64,000 nt of DNA from Talinum fruticosum (taxonomy: Eukaryota; Streptophyta; Magnoliopsida; Caryophyllales; Talinaceae): positions 248,001 to 312,000 of the forward strand of contig JAITYX010000047.1 in NCBI GenBank assembly GCA_021018815.1, in the 5' to 3' direction. The notes beneath the pieces are model-generated. The model was not told where the DNA came from, ran no database searches, and saw only the letters and a program-made list of their open reading frames with translations. Positions 48,401-61,600 of this stretch are shown one piece after another; position 1 is the stretch's first letter, and each line of letters opens with the position of its first letter. A program made the position numbers and the translations under genes.

Positions 48401-51367
48401 CTTGCAAGGTTGAATAGAACCAACACCTAATACATATCCTCCAAAAAACACAAAATACAAAAAGCAACTAATGCAAATATTTTTAAGACATGCATTTGAC
48501 TTAAGATGCAACAGACAGTGGAGTGGTAGTATTAGGTTTAAGGACTTGGTCCAACCATAAAAGAGGATTTGTTGCACCTATTAGCCCTCTGTTTCTTCTA
48601 GAATAACTAACATAAATTTACTTGCTGAATCACCATCCGCGGTTATGACAAAATTCTAACAGCTAGCTTTTGTGTAATTGTTGACCTTTTATCGTTGAAT
48701 ATATTGAAGTATCTTTCTTTGAGCTGTAAATGGTGAGTTTTCTCATGACCTTGTCTTCCCGTTCAAGTAATCCTTACAGTAAAAGTATCGAGCTCTATTC
48801 ATGCCCCATGCAGGACTGGACTTGGTGGTTGACTATTAAGTTTCTAGAGACTAAATTAGACTTTAAATTTAGACCCTCATTGCTTACACTAATTTGTATC
48901 ATGACATCTTTCGAACCAAAATAATTTGTCTTAAATGAGACAGTCTCATGTAAACTTATTGTGAGAGCGAGATGCTATATAAGCATGCCACTTGTCAAAA
49001 AAGGATTACTTCATTTTAACCTTTGATATTATATTGCAAGAGCAGCCCAGCACAAATGTCGAGGTAAACCGTGGGAAATTGGGGATGAAAAGGGCCACAG
49101 ATTATTTACCGTGCGTGGAGTAGTATTTGCCCAAAGTTATGGATATTGAGAGGAATGCTAGTTAGGCGGGCCATAACGAACTGATGGAAAGAATAAATTA
49201 TATTAGCGTGGATTTTTGTGGTTAAGCAGCTTGGTTTTGCTGTAAAAGGGTTGTTGAACAAACACACCAAGTACAGACCCAGAATCTGATTAATCTAAGC
49301 AGACTACCAATTAAAACTAATCAAATTTGCTCATTTTTTCTGTGTCCGAAACTTTAGTCGTTGATTAGTTGTTGTTTTTTTAAATTCAAGTGACATTTGT
49401 TTATCCCCTAGGAATAGAATTGTAGGGTTGAATTTGTGTTTTTTAACTTATTTTTGATTGACTTGTGTCATTTCGTGCAAGTGTACAACGTAAACAGGAA
49501 GGATTAATATATTGAACCAATGTTAACAGTAATGATTCTGATTAGGTGCGATAATGAGCCCAGAAAAGACAACACCAACACTGACTATTAGCTCATTCTC
49601 CATCATTGCCATGTCAAGGTTAAAGCCACTCTCATGATTATCAAAACATGTCACTATTTTTCTAAGATTATTCTAAGTTCGAAAAGATCTATAATGTAAA
49701 GAAATTAAAATTGGCACCGATAGTGATGTGGGTAATGCCATATCATTCAAGATATATCCGTGCATGTTTATTTTAGGTGAAAGCCATCTGAATAGAATGT
49801 TTGTTAAAGATGTTCCATTTTTTTTTTATGAAAACTTATGGTCAATCACTTATTTACAGTTCAATTATAAATGGTAAGATAGCATACATATCCTATTCGC
49901 ACAGTCGGCTATACAGACTTTTAATATCAGTAATTACTTGACAATTACTTAGAAAGACTATCAGTTGTAGTGGATCTGTAATGCATGACAAGAAAACCAA
50001 CCATGGCCATGGTAGAGCAAGTTCAAAGTAGTGGTTATGAAAAAGATAAGTTTGTTAAAATTTGACAATGAACCCAGACGGAAAAACTTAAGTGAAAAAA
50101 GAGATATGCAAACTGAAGAAACGTGTTTTGCGATTGAATTTATTACTGTCTCTGGCTGAGAATTCAACAGTCTGAATAACAAAATTCAAACCACTAATAA
50201 GAAAGCTTGGAAATTAGGGATTAGGCATTTAATAGCAACTAGTCAAACTAATCCCTCCCTCTTTCAAACCACTAATGACATGGTTTTCTGAAACAAAGCA
50301 AGATCAGTTAAAGTTGAGTGAACTGAGGATCCACCTTTGGAGCCTTGACTTCATTCGTTTATTACCTGCTTCACCAAGATTAGGTGGCCACCCAACTTGA
50401 AATATTTCAACTAATACTTAGGACTCTTTTAAGTTGCAGTCAATTCCTTTTTCCTTTTTCTTTCTTCCTCAACTTGTTGGATAACTCTAATATCATCCAG
50501 TATTCGTCTTTCTCCTAATTTTCCACCTAATTGTTTCCCTAATTCTCTACTATCCTAATTTTTGGTCTAGTTTTTTTCCTCGGTGTTGGATTTATTGACA
50601 AGATATAACAATATAACTTTTATTGTAGATTCGATTTAAGAAGTAATTAGCCTTACTCCTACAAGCGAAGCAATTAATAGGGTCAGCAGTGGACCAATCC
50701 TCTTGTCTGATAAATCACGGAGAATCAGCAGAAGAATATCACACAATGTTGGTTGCTAGTTCTGTTCAGTGACTTTGACAAATTCTATCTGAAAAGCAGA
50801 CTTCAGATGTAGATAATTAATTGATATTAACCATAAAATTTTAGTCCTATACATCATTCAAGCTCGAGTTTTCTGGGGAACGAGTACAATATTCCGATCA
50901 TTTAACGCACAAACTCAATGAAGAATCACGCCGGACACGGTGCACGGTTTCTTTTAAGGAATAAATTAACAACAGAGGTGCAAACTAACATACAGCCCCG
51001 CCTTTGAAAAGTATATCATGAACCAATGGAGGCTTTATGAGAAAAGTTTAGACATATTTACTAGTAATGTATGATCGCAAATTACATCTCTTCGTGTAAT
51101 GATTTTCAAGTTTCAACTCAGTTATAATATACAGACTTTAAGCAAGTTACAATGTACTGCTTCTGAGAAAGCGTCACAACTCCGGTCAAAATCAATTAAC
51201 AACAGATGGAGTAACTCACTATCTCATGTGATGGTGGTATCCACGCTTAGACTATTAATACATCTTTCGTTAGCCATTAACAAAATGGAAAATGCGTAGT
51301 AAAGTCGGTCATAATTAGGTACAAATGCATAGATAAGACGTACATTATTGATTATGTTTAGAAGAGT
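48401..51367. other. Intergenic, AT-rich, 3 kb
   Basis: Laccase promoter on the left and GDSL 3' region on the right. I see no gene, RNA gene or clear transposon; only short unsupported ORFs. Confidence 0.5.
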
Positions 51368-52714
51368 TTAGAAAGCAGAATGCATAATCAAGTGAGGACC
51401 AATTTGTTGAATGAGATAATCATGAAGATACTGATTGACTAGTTGAGTAGGATGAATGCTGTCCCAAAACATATACTGAGAAGCATTTTTACAAGTGGGA
51501 GTGAGCACATTACAGAGCGCGGCTACCTCAGCAAATCCTGTCCCACAACACCCTCTATTTGTCACTTCAATTCCTGTTTAATTAAATTTCCATACGCCAT
51601 AATTAATATCAGCCCAAATATCCAAAAAAATTCAGATATTTTGGCTAGTGTTTGTGCTTACCATAATCTTGAGGGCTGTTAAGGAGTTGAATGATTGGAG
51701 TGTATATATCTGCATAGAAGATCTTAGAACCAGGAAGCGATGCTTGTATGTGAGGTATCACATTCAGAAGCTTCTTGTTATAAGCCATGGCCTCTGAATT
51801 CTGGTCATCCAAACACGTCCTTGGCGTCTTCACTCTGCTAGTGATCTGGATTGGAAGGCATCCCAGGGAGGTAGACCTGCCACTATCATTCTCCGGCATC
51901 CAATTCCATGCAACTCCTGATCAGTTATAATCAACCTTCAAATTTTAGCAAAATTAGAGACTATATATATTGTTCGCTTAAGATTCATTACTATATTTTT
52001 ACCCCAGTAATCAAATACTTTAGAAGGGGAGGGTGATTAGAGTATTGGACCTCTATGAAACTTTGTAGTTTGCTAAGAATAAAATCTTGATAGCCTGTGA
52101 TATTGTAGTGGATCCTCCTGGATGAAGGCAGGTCATAGTAATTAATGGACAAGTCATTAGTGGCAGCACTAATAACTACTAAAGCCTGCTTAATTATCCT
52201 CTTCGCCCCACTTTCCCGTACAATCTTCTCAAGTCTAGCTTTGTACTGGCTCAAGTACTGGGCCTGCTTAGACATAGGGATTGCCCCAGTTGCCACACTT
52301 GTCAGATCATCAAACCCGGACCCCGCAGACCCGAAACTCACGCCCGTTATCAGGTCAGTGTCCATGAGGCCCGGGTCCAAATAGGGGGCACGGCATCCTT
52401 GAGGCCGAGTGTGTCAGCCAAGAAATCAGGCACAAGTTTGCCATTGGAAAAGCGGCCAGTCGGTTTATGGGAGGGGAAGTCTCTGCCGTAGGGGGATGAT
52501 TAGCTCTGTTTAGGGATGTAATTGGAGTGTAGAAGTTGTTGTTGCCGGTGTCCACGGTTGAGTCACCAAATAGAAGGATGGCAGGAAATAATGATTGGCC
52601 ATAGATGAGACTAGGATTTATAACTGCAATGGCATTTAAAATTAAAGATATGATAGGAATGGAGGAAAAAGATTTGTTGCCATTATTTTTGAAGGAGATT
52701 GGTAATTTTTTCAA
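51368..52714 (-). CDS. GDSL esterase/lipase, three apparent 1-nt deletions
   Basis: SGNH-fold secreted esterase acting on lipids or acyl esters. Exons are 52714-52051, 51916-51662 and 51573-51368, about 375 residues if frames are joined. Visible parts are a hydrophobic N-terminal segment (IPIISLILNAIAVI), block I FGDSTVDTGNNN with the nucleophile Ser, the GSAGSGFDDLT block, VVISAATND (block III Asn), and DSIHPT with the catalytic Asp-His near the end. Breaks, read in coding sense, are in a C run before the conserved YGRDF (52491-52495), a C run before YLDPG (52384-52388) and the CCTCCC before LGCLP (about 51865). Each is one base short and similarity continues in the shifted frame. Adding one base at each site makes every exon phase consistent. 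Confidence 0.9.
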
Positions 52715-54379
52715 GAAAAATTGGTGAAAAGTTATAGTTATAAAGTAATTGAGGATGCTTGTGAAGGGACAAATGGCACAAAATGGGTAAATTTTTGTAA
52801 CTTAGAAGAGAATTCTTGTGAGGCATAGAAAACTTATTTTACGATGGAAGAATTAAAAAGTGGGAAGTTGAAAGGGATGGTTTTTAGTTGGGTTTGGAAG
52901 GGGTAAAGCACAAGTTGGGATGTGTTGATATGTGAAGTGTGAATGAAGGGATCAGATTAAGACAGCAACAGCCCATTGGGTTTGGGTCCAAGAGGAGCGT
53001 GGAGTACACTGGGGCTACACATATTGGGTTCTATGATCCATCCGAAAAGCCCCAGTGAATGCAGAAAACTAGAGTCAAGGCCCTGACTCAAGAAGACCCA
53101 AATGTGAGTTATACAGATATACTTGACCATTGTCAGGCTTAAAAGAACATCGAGATGAGGGTAATTTCACTTCAAAAATGATCGTAAGATGAGGTTTGAA
53201 TATGTATGGAAGATTGGGGGAGAGGGAGAGAGGATCCACATGGTTGTGGGAGTAAGCAAATATACGGCATGATTTGCGGGGAGCACTCGTGCAACGATCT
53301 TCAGGATGATTTGGTGGGTGGGTACTGCATCTGCATCATCCTTCATAATCTCATGAATCTTCCCTTGAATTCCTTCCATCACTTGCCTCCAAATTTGCCC
53401 AGCTATCCATGGATATATGATGAATGCATCCATGCATTGCATCCACTCGTGTTATACTAATACTATATTCTTCTATCTTCATAGATGACAGATTTGATTC
53501 CCCTCAACTGCGTTTTTTTAATTTTTTAATTTTTGGGTAATTATTTTATGGACATTCTCGACTTGGTAACCGTGCAAAATAATCTTCATATCATTGCAAC
53601 TACTGTCAAAATACTTAAAAACAAACCTGAAAATTTCCCCTGCAAGATCCTCCCGCTCATCTCCAATAATCTACGCCAACGCTCTGATTCCTGAACTCGT
53701 TTTCTGTTCCTCTTTAATTTCATTTGGACTTTAGTGCTTTAATAATTATACATGTATCTCTACTGCTTACTCATCTTGGTGACTTTGCAAGCACCACACA
53801 ACGTTATTTGGATAGAATGAATTACTCACTTTGAATTTTAATAAGTGTTTCAGCATACTATATATAGTAATTAATTGTTAATAAGTGTTTTAGCATACTA
53901 TATATAGTAATTAATTGTCGGTGTGTAACTAACTGTAGGCTGTAAAAAACACTAGTAGAAGAATTTCTGGTATTCACGTTGAAAAATAAGCATGAAAGTT
54001 TGATGACTAAGCTATGAGGCGTTCCATGAGCCACAAAAGGTGACGAGCTCTAACCTTGCTGGAATATTTAGTTAATTTTTAATTAAATCATTAATTAATT
54101 TGAAAGTGCCCCACCAATTATGGAATGCCAACACCCCATATGCAATGCCATGCCATGCTTTCCTCATAAATCATACCTATTTATTTCTTCCTTCGTCTTA
54201 AGATATTTTATAAATCCATGCGTCTATGGAATTGCCTTTGTAAGAAGAACAATATATAGTGCCGCATGTGCTATAATTAGGACCATTAGCTACAAACACA
54301 TAGACGGATATATCTCTATAAAAAAAAAAAAGGCAAAGTCCTCACAACCACACGCATAGACACAAGGTTAATTCTTCTC
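52715..54379. other. GDSL upstream and intergenic region
   Basis: Contains the GDSL promoter and AT-rich DNA, with a 40-nt tandem duplication at 53841-53920. Short ORFs on both strands resemble nothing I know. Confidence 0.45.
53841..53920. repeat. 40-nt tandem duplication with a palindrome
   Basis: The unit starts ATAAGTGTTT and contains the palindrome ACTATATATAGT and then AATTAATT. It occurs twice head to tail with two or three mismatches. Confidence 0.9.
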
Positions 54380-55130
54380 TCCCGTCACTTTGCGATAAAG
54401 GATTTGGGTGATTTGCATTACTTTCTCGGTGTGCACTTCGTCAAGGATCTTTATGTCTCATCATAAACACACTTCTAAGCTTCTTTGGAAGTTTCATTTT
54501 CACACATGTAAACCTATCGCACCCCTTTCGTTGCTAGAACCTATTCCCTCACCCTCTTCGATGGTGAGTTACTTGCTAATTTCACTTAGTACAAAAGCAT
54601 GGTATGCTTTGCATATTTTGAGGTTTCTGTAAGGGACTTCTGCTGATAGTATTACGTTCTAGTTTTGCGGCTTCCTTGCCTGTGGCTTATTCAAATGTTG
54701 ATTGGCTTAAGTGTAAAGATTCATGTAGGTCTATAGTATACAAGTTATTATCCAATTTTTTACCCAATCTTATTGCTTGACGCTCAAAAAGCGGTCCACG
54801 ATTTTCATCAAATCATCTACTAGAGTTGAATATCAAGCTGTTGTCTATAGTATGGCTGAAATAGTGTCGTTTTGAAAATTGTTGTATGATCTTGGAATTA
54901 CTACATCTACTCCCACTAAGGTGTTGTGTGACAATGTTAATGTCACTTACTTTACTGCCAATTTCAGTCATCATGACTGTAGTAAACATATCATCGTTGA
55001 TTAATTTCATTTTGTACATGAGCATGTTGCTCATATATATAGCTAGTGATCTTGTAGTGAGCTATGCTCCTTTCCTACTATAGGCTTTAGTTAGCTGATA
55101 TTTTTATTAAAGGATTGTCTTCTAGTAGGT
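54380..55130 (+). mobile_element. Degenerate Ty1/copia relic (RT end and RNase H)
   Basis: Plus-strand pieces resemble the end of copia reverse transcriptase (DLHYFLGVHFVKD near 54410) and RNase H (STRVEYQAVVYSMAE near 54820, VLCDNVNVTYFTANF near 54920, FHFVHEHVAH near 55000). Stops and shifts are frequent, and no LTRs were found. It is unrelated in orientation and sequence to the complete element at 25-31 kb. Confidence 0.75.
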
Positions 55131-57975
55131 AACTTTTCTAAATATCAATAAATCTATCGGTTAACCTCCCGCAGATTAAAGGAGTAATAGAGAATAAGGC
55201 TAACGATGTAATTCGACTTGTATATTTACTCATAACTTGGAAATTGAGTGAGTGAAACAAAGCTAAAACCTTTATAAGTAAGGTGTAGTACAATTAATGA
55301 AGTGAGCATGGGGCATCATGCATGCATGGTCGCGTAGTGTATAATTAAGCAAGACAAGAGGAAAAATATGCAATTTGTAATAGCCACACACAACTCTTAA
55401 TTAAGTTAGATGTGGTCCCAATGTGCTAATATGCTTAAATTTCTCAGTAGTCTAATTAATATATTAACTTTATGATTTTGTTTACGTATATGGCCAATTC
55501 ATTCATACATTCATGTACGATGCATGTACAAACCGTACAATACTTAAGCATCCCCGTGCTCTGCCTGTGCCTGTGCCTGTGCCTACACTTTTGCTGTTTT
55601 CTTCCTCACATTTTTTTTTTAACATATGTTTTTCCCTCATCCCCACGATCGCCACCCCCGTGTAGTTAATTATGCACAAGTCCTATTACAGAATTTTTGG
55701 ATCATATCACCATTCACATCTATATATTCCATAAATCAGGATTCAACCATATGAAATGAACTAATAGTAATATGCTAGCACGAGGCAATTGACAGTAATA
55801 ATAATTGAAAAAAGAAAAATACGTGATTTACATCAATATTATGCACCGTAATTTATTTAGTTTCAAAAAAAAAAAAACAAATATTTAGGATTCATTTGAT
55901 TAATAATGTAACAAAGAGGGATAAAATAAAGGCTAAAAAATTAATGATGATTTAAGTTGGATTTGGTTAAGATATAGTGGTGTGTTTATGTATCTGGGGA
56001 GATTAATTAATGAAAAGATGGATGCAATGAATTAGGGAGGGGCAGGGATGGCATTGCCAGCTATGCGCCCAACTCCTGGTGTTGGGTTAAAGATGCAACA
56101 TACTGCATTATCACCGCTGTCCCTCTTGAGATTGAGTGTATGTATGTGTATGGGGATAATTAATCCTCCCTCCATTTTTTTTATTATAAAATTATTACTT
56201 ATATTTTATGCTTTATTTATACTTTTACACTACAACTTTCTCCAAAATGAATCACTTGTGTCCCCGAAGAGGACAAAAATAAAAAGTCCAAATTAAAGAA
56301 TAACCCGACAAACAAAGTAAATTTGAGACAACAAATATATACATATATGCGCAACTAAGTCTCCTCATAAAATGAAACTTATAAGACAAATGTCACATTG
56401 TTGAATAATAAATACGTAGGAGGTCTCTACCCCCATATATATAGCTCACTTCCAAGTAATGACTGACTGACATAATAAGATTCATGGAACTTAGATTAAT
56501 TTTTCAAAGGCGTAGTTAGTAAAATTTAGGAGTTAACATAAAAAATAATTAAAAGTTATTGATAAAGTTTAGAGCAGGAATCAACATACTAATAATAGGA
56601 AGCTTCCTTCCTATGTTTGTTGTGCAAGAGTGATTAATTATAAAGATAATGGCCACCTAATTATGTAGTAGTTAATTAGTTGTACAGCCTTTCGGCGAGT
56701 TTAGTTGTTAGTCATCATACATTTTTGTAGGATATGTTGCAACTTTTGGCTACACCTACACCCACATCCATCCATCATTCTACGTACTCATACATAAGCA
56801 TAATTATATAATATGCAACTTCGATTTTCGCTTCATATGGATTGGACTGAAAGTATGTATATACCAATATTTTTATAATTTTTGTAGTATAATTATAATT
56901 CGTATCGTATATAAAAAACGCGTAGAATACTGCCATTATTTACTGCTTAGATTCATGTATTTGCATGGGGATGGGGATTTCTAAGCTGTAAGTTTTTGAA
57001 CCAAATTAATAAAGAGTCGTTAAATTGATTATTTGCATCGGAGCTGTGAGGTAAAAGTGATGAGTAATTCGTGCACAAGTTAATGAAAAATGGTTGACAT
57101 GTAGATGAAGTTGAATGAAATAGAAACAAGGGTGTGGGTGTATAGTCAGTCTATTACTCTGAGTCATAATAATTTGGATTCCGTACCTAACCTCTTTGAT
57201 TGCAGTCGTAATGGAAATAAAATTTATGGTCAAATCATTGCCATCGGCGCACTCTCCCAATATTCGCGATGACCCTTAATACCTCATGTTGCTGTGTGCC
57301 CCACAAAACATGATTTTAAACTCTTCTTAATCAATCATATCCTTAATTAAAATAATAACCGAATTAATTTGGGGTCCTGGCCTGGCTATGGCTATGCCTA
57401 AACCCACATGATCAATGCATCATATTAATTGGGACTTGAGATTGGATTCAATCTAAGTTAACTTCAGCTGTGCTTGTGAGTTTCAAGGTTTGTCTTATTC
57501 ACTCAACTCTGCATACATTATTGCACTGCATTTTACCACCTTGATTCCAAACTTTGCTCTTCTTTTCAGTAACTCTGCTAGCTTGTATAAAAATAATTAA
57601 CGCTCCTTGCTTAAGAACATCCACAGCTTTACAATAGCAATAATTACGGAGTTAGTTAATTTGAATACCATCTTTCTTGTATGTAATATTGAAGCCAGTA
57701 ACAAATTAATTCATACTATAAGTGGACTTACATACATTGTCCTCATATTTTAATTAATTAGAAATAACTTGTAGCTCTCTTGCCCATCAAGGAGATATAA
57801 ACTATAAACGCAGTAATGAATGACTGGTGTTATTATAAAATTCCGCAGACAATTAAGCATGAAAGATTAAAGTTGAAGCATAACAGCGAGATAAATTACT
57901 CTCCCGTAAATAAAGTAGACTTGGAAGATTATTTAAAAGTAGGTAATAGTTAGGTGATAATGAGTAAGATTGGAG
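55131..57975. other. Intergenic, AT-rich
   Basis: A short hexanucleotide repeat (CTGTGC)n lies at about 55560-55588. Otherwise AT-rich with no gene that I can support. Confidence 0.45.
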
Positions 57976-57978
57976 TGT

Positions 57979-57996
57979 TATATATATATATATATA
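57979..57996 (+). promoter_or_regulatory. TATA box region of PADRE gene
   Basis: A run of TA repeats ending TATATAG lies about 140 nt upstream of the start codon, followed by a CCT-rich leader. An (AAG)n run directly precedes the ATG. Confidence 0.5.
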
Positions 57997-58131
57997 GAAG
58001 CCCTCCAAAGCCCCAAGTCTCCTCCTCCCTCTGATAAACCATTTGACAATTATTCAAGATCAGACTTGTCTAGAGCTGGCAATTATTCGTTAAAAAGACA
58101 AGGAAGAAGAAGAAGAAGAAGAAGAAGAAGA

Positions 58132-58652
58132 ATGGGGAACAGCTTAAGGTGTTGTTTGGCATGCGTACTTCCGTGCGGGGCACTAGACTTGATAAGGATA
58201 GTGCATCTAAACGGGTACGTAGAAGAGATAACAAGAGCAGTGACAGCCGGGGAGATCCTCAAGGAGTATCCAAACCATGTCTTAAGCAGGCCTACTGCTT
58301 CTCAAGGGATGGTCAGGAAGATCCTCATATTATCTTCTGACACCGAACTCAAACGCGGCACCATCTACTTCTTGATCCCCAACTCTTCATTGCCCTCCAA
58401 CTCCAAAACAAACCCCTTTCTTCTTCCAGAAAGATCAACACCCACAAGCTAGATCATCATCATCATCATCTGCCCAACCCAGCCGATGATGATCAGAAGA
58501 CCATAAGTTTGGATCTGTCCGCTTTGGATCATAATCAAAATCACGTGGAGCCTACTTCCAAATCCAAATCAGCAAGGCATCAGAGGAAAAGGAGCAGCAG
58601 GGGTAAGAGCGGGGTTTGGCATCCTCATTTAGACAGCATTACTGAAGATTGA
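58132..58652 (+). CDS. PADRE (DUF4228) domain protein, one apparent frameshift
   Basis: PADRE proteins are small plant proteins often induced by pathogens and abiotic stress; their molecular function is unknown. The start MGNSLRCCLACVLPCGALDL is typical (Gly2, possible N-myristoylation, Cys-rich, possible acylation). Then come IRIVHLNGYVEEITR, VTAGEILKEYPNHVL and ILSSDTELKRGTIYFLIP. In the first frame a stop comes at 58450-58452, but the typical C-terminus GVWHPHLDSITED follows in the next frame, ending TGA at 58650-58652. The frame change equals one missing base somewhere in 58400-58440, where a CCCC run lies. An intron cannot be wholly excluded, but no good donor/acceptor pair is apparent. 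Product about 173 residues if joined; about 106 if not. Confidence 0.88.
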
Positions 58653-61600
58653 TCTCTGCTCCATTTTTCTCAATATATGGAAATATGCAATTATGCAAAT
58701 TGCAAAGGTTTTTTAACATACATTTTTATTTTTTATTTTCCCTTTTTTTTTAGTCGAAAGGGGTTGAGCTATATATTGGTTTTGTGGATATATCTTATTA
58801 TTAATCCCCATTGCTTGTCACAGGCAGTATCGGATCTATTTTTATAGTTTTTGAGAAATCAATTGAAATTATATAAAACAAAGAAATATGAAAAAAAACA
58901 TTTGCATATACAATCAAAATACATTTCTCGTAATTCACTTTATTCATTATCTATCTTATGTTATGTATATCGAGCGCAAAGTTTTGTATACGATGATGAG
59001 ACGACGATCAAGGGTTTTTAATTTCATTTTCAATAGAATTGGATAACAATTATTGCCAATGCTACTCCATATATCTTCTTGTTTTAGCTATTGCACCTCC
59101 TCCCCCTCGGAGAACCAGCACTTTTACTGATTAGGTTAATTTGAGTATTCAATTTCATCTCTTTTTAGGAGGACAATGGACTCTTGAAGTCTCTAGATAG
59201 AGCTTCAAGGCTAATGGCTAATATCAAACCCGAAAAGTTTTATCGGTTAAGTGTTACTAAGTAACGATTTTTTGCATTTTATGAAGCCTAATAGACAAGC
59301 TAATAAGTTTAATTCTATTAACTGAACTGTTGTACAAATCAAAGGATTAAAAGACAAGCTTCACTAGGTACACCCAAATATGGTGCCCATAATTCCCCAT
59401 CTGAAATGAATATAAAGTATTTGAATCTAAAGCAGTATAGTATTATTTTTCTGCCCTGGTGCAGTGCATTATTCTTCTAGCCGGCCCCTCCCATGACCGT
59501 CCTCTTCCTCAAGTCCCAACTAATCTAATGAGATTGACGTCTTACCAAAGCCAAAACGACAACTAATTTTGCATTATTCTACCTTTTGTGGGACGACTCT
59601 TCAATGTTTTTATATGAATTATATGTATGATACATCAGTTTTTCTATTATAATACTTTAAATAATATCTACTTTGAACAAGTTATATATTTAAAACTTTA
59701 CTATATAACAAATAAATATGCATAAAAATTACCGTGTTTGTATAGTATGTTTTACGGTCATATACATATTCAGTTGTGTATTGTGTTGGAGATACATTGT
59801 AAACGAAAACTTTAATACCTACTTTGTGTCCTAGTTTAGGCAATTTGCTGAACTTAGTTGGTCAACTACATTGAAAATTAACATAACATAATGATTAGCC
59901 ATAGAGAGTTTTTAGTTATGGTTGACATTAGGGCATTACAATTAATTAAACAGCTAGCCATCCACTTTTTTCTCCCCCAGTCTTTTCTTCCTAAATTAAA
60001 CGACAGATTCTCTTCAATTTAATTTAAAGTAAGTAGTCCAGAATTGTAAGTGATCTGTATTTGCTTCCAAAATAATGCAAGAAGAGAAAAAAATACAATG
60101 CAAGAAGAATGCAAAATTTGTGGAGGGCCATTGGTATAAATCAATGCGTGAATGTGAGGATTATAATGGTTTCAGAAAATTAAAGTTTTAAGGGTCTTAA
60201 CGTATGACACATACTCCATCATATAATTGAGTTGGAACACACTCCATCCTATATATGGTCCAAAAAATGATAAAGGCAATTTTGTTATATGATATCACAT
60301 CAAAAAAAAAAATTTATATTATTAACAAGGTAATGCCTTAGTAGTCGAGACTAAGATCAAATTTTAAATTTATTTCCTCATTATATTGTAATATCCTTTA
60401 TTTTTTATTTGGACCAAGAAACAACTATTTTATATAAATCTGCTACTTAAACAATCTACTATTAACGAACATACTTATCTCAAATCACTAGTTGAATATC
60501 TAACCACTAACCACTAGTCAAGAATAACTAATCGCTAATAAAACAATATAACATTACTAAAACAAACTAACCACTACTAAAACAATTAATTTTACCAAAC
60601 ACGTCCAATGTCATTTTAAATTCTGATGGCGTGGCCAGAGAATATATATGCTTAAACTTAGTAATTTTAGATTATATAATTTATTAATTTAGAGTCCGAG
60701 AATACGTATAACATTTCTGAAGAGGGTCACAATATATGATGAGACTTGAGGGAGATGCCTATAAGCCTCCATAAAATGATTGGTTAGTACTGCTAATTAC
60801 ATACTATTTGGTTTTGAATTTTTAAATTAAGAAAATTGGTAGGTAAATAAGGGCAATTAAGTTATGTGGATACAAACAAACAACCTTTTTTTCTTTAAAA
60901 AAATATCTGCATCTTACCAGTCTCGACTCTTCACGCGTATTCCTTCTTCCTCTTCTCTCATTTCTCTTTCACTCTCTCTCCTCATATAGATATTTATGAG
61001 CTCCCTCGCCGCACCCTCACCCAGACCAAAAAAGAACAAAAATGGAATACAACATATGAGTGGGCTCTAGGCCTACCCTTTTTTTTTATATATGTATACT
61101 TGCATGGTTCTGGAATCCGGCCCAACTACTGACGAGGCCCAAACAACTATGAATTTTATTTTTCGTTTATTTAATTTTATGAAATTTATTTTCGAAAAAG
61201 AGACCATCTATGGTATGAATTTATACATTTAGCTACTGCATCTAAGTTAAACTTTAACTTATGCACATTAAATCATTGGTAAAATAAAGTGTCATATATA
61301 TATGTTAAATTGAAATATTTTAATTAGGTTGACAGAAAAATTTACATCCGTGAAGATTGTAATTTAAAAACACCTTACATAAAATAAAATGATAATCCCA
61401 TGCATACCATGCTTAAAAATATGCCCATTAATTATTCTATTATATAATATTAATTCCATCAATTATATCGTTGAATCTATTGAAATTCACTTCATTCCTT
61501 CGAGCTTAAAGTTTGAGTGCACTCCATATTAATTGTCTTCCTATGATGATCATATGAAAATCTCTTAAAATCAACCAACTTAATCGACAAAGTGATTTAA

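Noticed and set aside
53167..53442. Minus-strand 91-codon ORF upstream of the GDSL gene
   Set aside because: No recognised domain, no codon or splice support; likely chance.
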